Assembly: GCA_963816785.1 (NCBI GenBank) | Contig: CAWFLL010000004.1 | Coordinates: 806,001 to 870,000, forward strand | Direction of reading: 5' to 3' | DNA: 64,000 nt | Source of the DNA: VRUE01 sp963816785 | Lineage (GTDB): Bacteria > Actinomycetota > Thermoleophilia > Solirubrobacterales > 70-9 | Shown here: piece after piece, positions 57,954-64,000 of the stretch | Layout of the letters: every line of letters begins with the position of its first letter | Numbering within the stretch: the first letter of the stretch is position 1 | Program-made: the position numbers and the translations under genes | Notes under the pieces: model-generated | Told to the model about the DNA's origin: nothing | Seen by the model: the letters and a program-made list of their open reading frames with translations, nothing else | The model's database searches: none

Positions 57954-59387
57954 TCAGCGTATCGGCGGGCGGGCGTCGGCCCAGGGCCGCTCGGCCTCGA
58001 GCTGGGCGGCGAGCGAGAGGAGCGTCGCCTCGTCGCCGGGGCGGCCGATGACCTGGACCGCGAGCGGCATCCCGTCGGCGGCGAAGCCCGACGGCACCGA
58101 CATCGCCGGGTTGCCGAGGTGGTTCCAGGGGACGCAGAAGGGATAGAAGCGGCTCATCTCGAGGATCGTGCGGATCGCCCCCCGCCCCTCCCAGCGGCGG
58201 ACCGGAAGGGCCGTGCCGCCCATCACCGGGGTGACGAGGACGTCGAATGAGTCGAAGATCGCGTTGACGCGGGCTGCATCCGACTCGACGCCCCGCAGCG
58301 CGCGCTGGAACAGGCCCTCGGGGACGAGCCGGCCGAGCCGGGCGAAACCGCGCGTGCGCCGTTCGAGTCGCTCCGGGTGGGGCACCCTGGCAAAGGTTTC
58401 GGCGGTTCCGCGCAGGAACCGCGGCGTGATGTTGTTGCCGATCGGCCCCCAGGCCGGATCTCGCTCGGTGACCTCGTGCCCGAGGCCGCGCAGCACCTCG
58501 GCGGTGTCGGCGACCGCGACCTTGGCAACGTCCGAGACCATCGGCGGCGCTGCGGCCTGCGGCGCCTTGGTCGACCACACGATCCGCAACTTCCCCGGCG
58601 GGGTCCGCGCCGACTCGACGAAGGGCCGCTCCGGTGGCGGCGGCGCGCCGGGCTCCTCTGACCCGCCGCTGACGACATCGAGCCAGAGGGCGGTGTCGAG
58701 CACGGTCCGGCTGACCGTGCCGTGGGCCGAGAGCCCGTTCCAGTGATCGATGTCGGGCGCCCAGGAGATCCTGCCGCGCTGCGGTTTCAGCCCGAACAGG
58801 CCGCAACTGGCGGCTGGAATCCGAATCGAGCCGGCGCCGTCGGAGGCGGAGGCGATCGGGACCATCGCCGAGGCCACCGCCGCCGCGCTGCCGCCGCTGG
58901 AGCCGCCGGGAGTCCGCTGCGGGTTCCAGGGATTGCGGGTCACTCCAAAGGTGGCCGACTCGGTGAAGCCGCAGATCGCGAGCTCCGGGAGGAGTGTCTT
59001 GCCGACCACGATCGCGCCGGCGGCACGGAGCCTGCGCACCATCTCGCAGTCGGCCGCCGCGGGCTCGGAGAAGCCGTCGGTTCCTTCGGTGGTCACCTCC
59101 CCGGCGAGGTCGACCTCGTCCTTGATCGCGATCGGCACCCCAAGCAGGGGTCGCTGATCCCCGGCCCTCAGCCGGGCCTCGGCCTGCTCGGCCTCGAGCA
59201 GGGCCCGTTCGCCGAGCACCACCCGGAAGGCATTCAGCTGCTGATCGAGCCTCCCGATCCGCTGCAGGCAGAGATTGACCAGCTCGGTCGGGGAGACCTC
59301 TCCGTTCAGCACCATCTCGGCCTGCCGCGCGGCGCCGGCGAAGGCGACGTCCTCATCGACCATCACAGCCTGACCCGGTCCCGCCAT
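57954..59387 (-). CDS. Amidase signature family hydrolase
   Basis: 477 residues of the amidase signature family. The catalytic Lys is in PIAIKDEVDLAGEVTTEGT, and the Ser-rich core GGSSGGSAAAVASA and DGAGSIRIPAASCG supply the cis-Ser and nucleophile Ser. The C-terminal VQVIGRPGDEATLL is typical. It is not GatA, since gatB and gatC are absent and the length and end differ; a nitrile/amide catabolic or detoxifying role is likely. It converges with the R2lox-SCP2 gene, 3 bases apart, and shares strand and a 28-base gap with the MMPL gene. Confidence 0.9.
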   Translation of the reverse strand: MAGPGQAVMVDEDVAFAGAARQAEMVLNGEVSPTELVNLCLQRIGRLDQQLNAFRVVLGERALLEAEQAEARLRAGDQRPLLGVPIAIKDEVDLAGEVTTEGTDGFSEPAAADCEMVRRLRAAGAIVVGKTLLPELAICGFTESATFGVTRNPWNPQRTPGGSSGGSAAAVASAMVPIASASDGAGSIRIPAASCGLFGLKPQRGRISWAPDIDHWNGLSAHGTVSRTVLDTALWLDVVSGGSEEPGAPPPPERPFVESARTPPGKLRIVWSTKAPQAAAPPMVSDVAKVAVADTAEVLRGLGHEVTERDPAWGPIGNNITPRFLRGTAETFARVPHPERLERRTRGFARLGRLVPEGLFQRALRGVESDAARVNAIFDSFDVLVTPVMGGTALPVRRWEGRGAIRTILEMSRFYPFCVPWNHLGNPAMSVPSGFAADGMPLAVQVIGRPGDEATLLSLAAQLEAERPWADARPPIR

Positions 59388-59415
59388 GGGGCTGATCGTA
59401 ACCGGCAGTCGTCGT

Positions 59416-61698
59416 TCAGGCTTCGGCCGGCTCGGGCTCCGAGCCACCGCCCTCGAAGCTCAGCTCCGGCAGGGCGCGATCGAGCCACGAGGGCATCCAC
59501 CAGTTCCAGTCGCCGAGCAGCTTCATCGCTGCCGGGACGAGGATCAGCCGCACCAGGGTCGCGTCGAGCGCGATCGCGACCGCGGATCCGAGGCCCAGCT
59601 CCTTGATCGAGGGGACCCCGGTGAGGACGAAGACGGCGAAGACAGAGCTCATGATCAGTGCCGCCGAGGAAATTGTCCGGGCGCTTGAGGAGAGGCCCTC
59701 GGCGACGGCGCGCTCGTTGTCGTGGTGCTGCATGTAGCGCTCGCGGATGCGCGACATGAGGAACACCTCGTAGTCCATCGAGAGCCCGAAGACAATCGCG
59801 AAGATCAACGGCACGTTGATCGTGTCGAGCGCGCCCTGGCTTTCGAACCCGAGCAGGCCGTCGAACCAGCCCCACTGGAAGATCGCGACGAGGATCCCGA
59901 ACGCGGCGCCGATCGAGAGCAGGTTCATCAACACCGCCTTCAGCGGCAGCACCAGCGAGCGCAGCATCACCATCAGGACGAGGAAGCTGAGGGTGAGGAC
60001 GAAGGCGACGATCTTCCACATCGAGCCGCCGATCTGAGCCCGCACGTCGTGAGAGCGGGCGGTTTCGCCGCCGACGTCGACGGTGGCCACCGCGGCCAGC
60101 TCACTCGACGGCGCCACCGTGTCGCGCAGGCGTTCGACCAGCGCCCGGGCGGCGTCGGACTCGCTGGGGGCGCTCGAGGTCGCCTGGAACAGCACCCTTT
60201 CGCCCGAGAAGGCGGGTGGTGAGACCGAGCTCACCCCCGGCGTCGACGCGAGCTGGTCGGCGAAGGACCCAACCGCGGCGCGGTCGGGGGCGCCTTCGAA
60301 GTCGGCGACGATCTGCACCGGGTCGGCGCCCCCGCCGCGCTGCTGCATGGCGAGCTCGTTGCCGACCCGGACGTCACTGCCCTTCGGGAACTGCCCGAGG
60401 GCCTCGGTGCCGGTCTCGATCGAGAGCAGTGGCGCCGCCAGCAGGAGCAGGACCGAGGTGACGCCGATCACCGCGACCCAGGGGTGGGCCATGACGTTCC
60501 GCGTCCACTTCACCCAGAAGCCCGAATCAATTCCGCCATCTCCTCTGCTCCCGTTCGGGCCAGAAGAAACAGAGATGGACTGGCCCTCGCTCCCGCGTCC
60601 GGGGATGGCGGACTGACCTTGGGCCGCCCGGCGCCTGAACGGGCGGCGAACTAGCTTCCGAATGCGGCCGACCAGGCCGCCGGGCATGACGCGGTCGCCG
60701 AGGAGTGAGATCAGCGTCGGCAACAGGGTCGTCGCGGTGAGGATCGAGACGGCGACGACGGTCATCGCCCCGAGCGCCATCGAGCGCAGGGCCTGGTTAT
60801 CGACCATCCAGAGGCCGGCGAGGGAGACGATCACGGCGATGCCGGAGAAGGTCACGGCGAGCCCGGAGGTGGAGAGCGCCTGGGCCAGGGCCTCGTCGTC
60901 GCCGCGCCCGGCGCGGCGCTCCTCGCGGTAGCGGGCGAGGATGAACAGCGAGTAGTCGATCGCGACGCCGATCCCGATCATCGAGGCCATGTTGGTCACG
61001 AACACCGAGGTCGACATCTCGAGCGAGATGAAGTAGATCAGCGCGCCGGTGACGATCACGCTGACGAACCCGAGGGCCAGCGGCAACGCCGCCGCGGCGA
61101 GCGAGCCGAAGACGACGAGCAGGATCAGGGCGACGATCGGGAAGCCGGTCGCCTCGGCCTGAGCGAGATCGCGCTTGGAGAGCTCCTGCATCCCAGCCCA
61201 GATCGTCGGCTGCCCGGCGAGATAGGTGGTCACGCCGTTCTGGGCCGTCCCCGGCTCGAGGTCGGCGCGCAGGTCCGTCGCCGCGTCGATCAGGGCATCG
61301 GAGTTGAGATCGCTGCGCAGGGCGAGCAGGGCGGTTCCGGTGCGCTCGAGCTGGAGAAGCCCGCGGTCGGCGACCGCCGGGGGCAGCGAGACCCGATCGA
61401 CCCCTGCCACCGCCTCGCGGACCCGGGCAACCGCCGCTGTCCGCGCCTCCGGCCCGGCGCCGGAATCCGCCCGCAGCAGGACGGCGATCCCGTCGGCGTC
61501 ATGGCCGAAGTCGCGTTCGAGCGAGTCGCTCACGGCCTTCGACTGGCTGCCCGGAACGTCGAAGCCGCCGCCGGTCAGATGGTCGGTCTGGTGCGAGGCG
61601 AGCGGCAGAGCGAGGAGGAGGACGATCACCCAGCCGACCAAGACCGGGCGGCGGTGGCGCCCCAGGAACCTCGAGAGTCGGACCATCAGCTCGCGCAT
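59416..61698 (-). CDS. MMPL-type RND transporter
   Basis: 760 residues with 12 membrane helices in two halves: helix 1 near 20-38, an outer domain to about 185, five helices to about 350 including SMIGIGVAIDYSLFILARYREE; helix 7 near 405, a second outer domain, and five helices to 730 including IFAIVFGLSMDYEVFLMSRIRE. The two GxxxDYxxF motifs carry the proton-relay Asp-Tyr pairs. MMPL proteins export lipids or hydrophobic compounds across the membrane. A TetR gene lies just upstream on the same strand and a palindrome between the two is a likely operator. Confidence 0.92.
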   Translation of the reverse strand: MRELMVRLSRFLGRHRRPVLVGWVIVLLLALPLASHQTDHLTGGGFDVPGSQSKAVSDSLERDFGHDADGIAVLLRADSGAGPEARTAAVARVREAVAGVDRVSLPPAVADRGLLQLERTGTALLALRSDLNSDALIDAATDLRADLEPGTAQNGVTTYLAGQPTIWAGMQELSKRDLAQAEATGFPIVALILLVVFGSLAAAALPLALGFVSVIVTGALIYFISLEMSTSVFVTNMASMIGIGVAIDYSLFILARYREERRAGRGDDEALAQALSTSGLAVTFSGIAVIVSLAGLWMVDNQALRSMALGAMTVVAVSILTATTLLPTLISLLGDRVMPGGLVGRIRKLVRRPFRRRAAQGQSAIPGRGSEGQSISVSSGPNGSRGDGGIDSGFWVKWTRNVMAHPWVAVIGVTSVLLLLAAPLLSIETGTEALGQFPKGSDVRVGNELAMQQRGGGADPVQIVADFEGAPDRAAVGSFADQLASTPGVSSVSPPAFSGERVLFQATSSAPSESDAARALVERLRDTVAPSSELAAVATVDVGGETARSHDVRAQIGGSMWKIVAFVLTLSFLVLMVMLRSLVLPLKAVLMNLLSIGAAFGILVAIFQWGWFDGLLGFESQGALDTINVPLIFAIVFGLSMDYEVFLMSRIRERYMQHHDNERAVAEGLSSSARTISSAALIMSSVFAVFVLTGVPSIKELGLGSAVAIALDATLVRLILVPAAMKLLGDWNWWMPSWLDRALPELSFEGGGSEPEPAEA

Positions 61699-61731
61699 TG
61701 GCTGTGCAGCCAGCGTGGCGCAGGGGGGCGG

Positions 61732-61751
61732 GATCGTCTGTGAGGACGATC
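61732..61751. promoter_or_regulatory. Palindrome between TetR and MMPL genes, candidate operator
   Basis: GATCGTC (61732-61738) and GACGATC (61745-61751) are perfect 7-base arms around a 6-base spacer, a 20-base dyad of the size TetR dimers bind. It lies 34 bases before the MMPL ATG and after the TetR stop, where it could repress transport. Confidence 0.55.
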
Positions 61752-61797
61752 ACTCGCATCGGGGCGACGGGACGCGCGCCGCCGGGGCCGCGCGGGG

Positions 61798-62406
61798 CTA
61801 CTCGCTGACGAGGAGGAAGCGGGCCGAGGCGGTGCCCGCCTCGAGCGCGGCGTCGATGTCCTGCTCGGGATCGGAGAGCGCCTGGAGCGCGAACCCGTCG
61901 CCGAGCGCGAACAGGTAGGAGACGATCGCCTTGGCGTCGTAGCGGAGGCTGAGCACTCCCTCCCGCTCCTTCACGCCGAGCACCTCGGCGACGTGGGAGC
62001 GGGTCCGCTCGAAGAGCTGGCCGACCTCGTGCTGGATCTCCGGATTGCGCCGGCCGGCGCTGAACAGCTCGTAGAGGAGCAGGAAGAAGGCTGGTTCGTT
62101 CTCGATCAGGTCGGTGAGACTGGAGACCAGCGCCTCGAGGACGTCGTCGATCGTCTCCGCCCCGGCGAGCGCCTCGTCGAGGCGAGCGACCCGGATCTCG
62201 GCGTCACGCCGGACGACCTCGACCAGCAGCCGCTCCTTGGTGCCGAAGTAGTAGTGGAGCAGGCCGCGACTCACCCCTGCCTCGCGGGCGACCTGCTCGA
62301 ACGTCGATCCCGCCGCACCGCGCTTGGCGACGCTGTCGCGCATCGCGTTGACGATGCGCTGGGCCTTCTCTCCATTCAGCTCGCGCTCTTTTGTTGCCGC
62401 CTCCAT
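61798..62406 (-). CDS. TetR/AcrR-family transcriptional regulator
   Basis: 202 residues. The N-terminal helix-turn-helix is clear (AQRIVNAMRDSVAKRGAAGS, TFEQVAREAGVSRGLLHYYF, GTKERLLVEVVRRD). The C-terminal ligand domain is helical (LVSSLTDLIENEPAFFLLLY). It probably represses the MMPL transporter gene that follows. The ATG overlaps a TGA of the decayed leader element (TGATG), the same arrangement as in the intact leader copies. A GTG one codon upstream is possible but less likely. Confidence 0.92.
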   Translation of the reverse strand: MEAATKERELNGEKAQRIVNAMRDSVAKRGAAGSTFEQVAREAGVSRGLLHYYFGTKERLLVEVVRRDAEIRVARLDEALAGAETIDDVLEALVSSLTDLIENEPAFFLLLYELFSAGRRNPEIQHEVGQLFERTRSHVAEVLGVKEREGVLSLRYDAKAIVSYLFALGDGFALQALSDPEQDIDAALEAGTASARFLLVSE

Positions 62407-62450
62407 CACAACCTTTCGTGCCTCGCTCGCGGCGAAATGCGAGCCCTAGG
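62406..62450 (-). repeat. Decayed copy D of the MSAERA leader element
   Basis: The last eight codons before the TGA read PRARHERL, matching the ends of copies A (QRAKHEKL) and C (PRAKREDL) at most positions. The TGA overlaps the TetR ATG in the same TGATG form. Upstream of this, similarity is lost and no start codon remains in the frame. The element runs into the stop codon of the preceding hypothetical gene. Confidence 0.5.
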
Positions 62451-62889
62451 CGCCGTTGATGCTGGTCGCACTCGTGTACTCGAACTCCTCTTCGGCGCCG
62501 AAGAGGGCGTCGAGCACGGTCTTGCGGGCGTCCTCGCTGACCACCAGCGCGACGATCCCAGCGACGATCCCGAACAGGATCAGGCGTCCGAGCCGGCTCT
62601 TCTTGCGCTTCTTCGGCTCGCGCAGGTGCTCGGAGGCCTCGCGCAGGTTCTCCGCAGCGGAGCGCAGGTCCTTCTGGACCTTCTTGTCGCTCGTCACGGC
62701 CTTGACCGGGCTGTGGCCGTTCCCCGTCGCCCGCGTGTAGGCGCCGCGGGCCGCTTCGAAGGCGTTGCGCAGGCTGTCGCGCAGGTCTTCATCTTCGATC
62801 AGCCGCTGCACGTAGGGGTTCTGTCGCGCGGTCGAATACAGATCGGCGGCGCGGTCGGCGGTCTGGGTCGCCCTTGATGTCTTGGCCAT
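62446..62889 (-). CDS. Hypothetical single-pass membrane protein
   Basis: 147 residues. A soluble helical part (TADRAADLYSTARQNPYVQR, LRDSLRNAFEAARGAYTRA, LRSAAENLREASEHLREPKK) is followed by a basic patch KKRKKSR and one membrane helix (LILFGIVAGIVALVVS, about residues 103-120) and an acidic tail. The repeated Ala/Arg heptads suggest a coiled coil. The ATG of MAKTSRATQ has GAGGAGAAGGC-like purines just before it. The function is unknown. It shares strand with the truncated transferase gene upstream, 62 bases away. Confidence 0.65.
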   Translation of the reverse strand: MAKTSRATQTADRAADLYSTARQNPYVQRLIEDEDLRDSLRNAFEAARGAYTRATGNGHSPVKAVTSDKKVQKDLRSAAENLREASEHLREPKKRKKSRLGRLILFGIVAGIVALVVSEDARKTVLDALFGAEEEFEYTSATSINGA

Positions 62890-62951
62890 GCCTTCTCCTC
62901 GCTGGGGAAACTTGGGAGGCTCAGGATACCTCCGAAGCCGGAATCCCGGCA

Positions 62952-64000
62952 TCAGCCCGGCCCGATCCCGTCGAGCAGAACCGTGTTGGAGCCGAAGTTG
63001 AGCGGGGCATCGTCGACCCTGCGCAGCAGCAGGCGGGCCACGTCGGGGCCTGGCAGCGCGAAGCGCCTGATGCGGAGCGGGCCGACGCGTTCATACCCGA
63101 CTTCGGCGAAGCGGGCGCCGACCAGCCTTCGGGGAACCAGGGGCGCGGGGCCGTCGGAGATGAAGTCGACCTCGTGCACGTACCAGGCGAAGCCTTCCGA
63201 TTGGGCGACCTGAAAGGAGCCGGTCGAGAGGTAGTGGCGGAGCGAGGCCTGGCCGAGCGTCCAGGTCACCATCGCACGCGGCGCCTCCGGTTCGCCCAGC
63301 CGCTGAGCGACGGCGTCCCAGTCGAGCCGCTGGAGCGCCGGCGAGGAGCTGGCCAGGAGGGTGAACCCGAGCGAGTAGGCAAACAACACCGAGCCGGTGA
63401 GGAGACTGGCCCGGCGAGCATCGCGCAGGGTCGAGGCCACCGCGACCGCGGCCAGCAGCGGGACCAGGGCCGGAACCAGGTTGCGGGCGAGCACGAAGTC
63501 CGCGTCGGGAGCGAGCAGGGCGATCGCGAGCGGGGCGGCGATCGTGACGGCGACGATCGCCAGCATCAGCCCCCCGACCCGCCGCTCGGAGCGCCGGCCC
63601 CGGACCGCCAACAGGGCCAGGGCGCCGCCGATCGCCAGCAGTGGCACGATCGCCGGGGTCAGCCGCTCGGGCTGGGCGATCACGTCCCCCGTCTCGCCGG
63701 CCGCGAAGGTGACCCCGACCTCCCAGAGGCGATGGCCGAGGCTGTGATCGCCGATCCACTCCGCGTGGCCCTGCAGCATCTGGTGGATTGCCAGCGGCGC
63801 CAGCAGCAGGCCCGTGGCGGCGACGACCCAGATGCCTGCCATGGCCTCGCGGCCGCGCCGACGCAGGAGCCAGATCCCCTCGAGCGCGATCGGGAAGATC
63901 GCGAAATAGTGGGTCGCGAGGGCGAGCGCAGAGGCCACGCCCCATCCGAGCAGGTCGCGGCGCCGCCCACGGTCCTGCGCCCGGACGAAGTAGAGGGTCC
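62952..64000 (-). CDS. GT39-like mannosyltransferase/GT-C membrane protein, 5' end outside the window
   Basis: About 350 codons of the C-terminal part are in the window, and the frame stays open to its end (LYFVRAQDRGRRRDLLGWG precedes ALALATHYFAIFPIALEGIW). ATHYFAIFPIA is typical of the middle helices of GT39-family and related polyprenyl-phosphate-linked glycosyltransferases. Seven or eight hydrophobic helices run to about 200 residues before the end, then a soluble C-terminal domain with GPLRIRRFALPGPD. The catalytic first loop lies outside the window, so the assignment is by topology and local likeness. Confidence 0.7.
   Translation of the reverse strand, partial: TLYFVRAQDRGRRRDLLGWGVASALALATHYFAIFPIALEGIWLLRRRGREAMAGIWVVAATGLLLAPLAIHQMLQGHAEWIGDHSLGHRLWEVGVTFAAGETGDVIAQPERLTPAIVPLLAIGGALALLAVRGRRSERRVGGLMLAIVAVTIAAPLAIALLAPDADFVLARNLVPALVPLLAAVAVASTLRDARRASLLTGSVLFAYSLGFTLLASSSPALQRLDWDAVAQRLGEPEAPRAMVTWTLGQASLRHYLSTGSFQVAQSEGFAWYVHEVDFISDGPAPLVPRRLVGARFAEVGYERVGPLRIRRFALPGPDVARLLLRRVDDAPLNFGSNTVLLDGIGPG

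Noticed and set aside
61738..61747. Shared ten-base word between this dyad and the palindrome at 11153-11162
   Set aside because: Both contain GTCCTCACAG on one strand, but the rest of the dyads differ and one shared ten-mer in 64 kb of GC-rich DNA may be chance.

Overview
The window is very GC-rich DNA with one gene about every 900 bases and few gaps. The gene set suggests an actinobacterium, most likely of the class Thermoleophilia (order Solirubrobacterales). This placement is an inference from gene order, DUF6159 and HdeD-type membrane proteins and GC-rich codon use; no rRNA is present. Much of the window is a dispersed version of the old actinobacterial block rsmI-metG-tatD-rsmA-ispE-glmU-prs-rplY-pth-mfd-eno-ftsB-ppx, well known from Mycobacterium (Rv1003-Rv1026 region). 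Here accessory genes split it.

Layout: 0-5 kb has a GNAT acetyltransferase, a secreted RTX-repeat protein, Ppx/GppA, a thiamine-diphosphate enzyme and tRNA-Leu(UAA). 5-12.4 kb has an ECF sigma factor fused to a zinc-finger/membrane tail, an R2lox-like diiron oxidase, a metallo-beta-lactamase-fold hydrolase, a catalytically dead rhomboid with a zinc ribbon, class I aldolase, a nuclease and small hypotheticals. 12.4-25.8 kb, mostly on the minus strand, holds a glycosyltransferase-like membrane protein, ftsB, eno, a SurA/PrsA foldase, mfd, a sugar-nucleotide-type epimerase, enoyl-CoA hydratase, pth and rplY. The stretch from about 20.8 to 24.6 kb is full of single-base frameshifts and is probably poor sequence, not true decay. 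25.8-36.4 kb is an accessory island: ABC1 kinase, DUF6159, two methyltransferases, cupin, LuxR regulator, two alpha/beta hydrolases, SnoaL-like proteins, a cupredoxin lipoprotein and a His-rich secreted peptide. 36.4-50.3 kb returns to housekeeping (GDPD-prs-glmU; tRNA-Gln; PucR; ispE-rsmA-tatD; metG-rsmI-ROK kinase), interrupted by an FMN-dependent hydroxy-acid oxidase on the other strand. 50.3-64 kb has an LCP cell-wall ligase, FmdB, glyS, thioesterase/VOC genes, acyl-CoA ligase, a second R2lox-like oxidase fused to an SCP2 lipid-carrier domain, amidase, a TetR-MMPL exporter unit and a truncated mannosyltransferase-like gene.

Many minus-strand genes overlap by TGATG, ATGA or GTGA (glmU-prs-GDPD, ROK-rsmI-metG, mfd-surA, pth-echA), which indicates translationally coupled operons.

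Two observations stand out. First, a 22-23 codon open frame starting MSAERA, with V8, W11, R16-A17-K18 and L22 fixed, occurs three times: before a hypothetical/UPF0173 pair, before enolase and before the hydroxy-acid oxidase. Each time its stop codon overlaps the next gene's start, and a TANNNT -10-like hexamer lies 6-9 bases before its ATG. A decayed fourth copy precedes the TetR gene. I read it as a family of leaderless, translationally coupled leader peptides, or else a dispersed repeat that mimics one. Second, the two R2-like proteins both keep the six diiron ligands and the Val/Tyr pair that forms the ether crosslink in R2lox enzymes. One is fused to an SCP2 lipid-binding domain and sits just behind an acyl-CoA ligase, pointing to an uncharacterised lipid oxidation unit.
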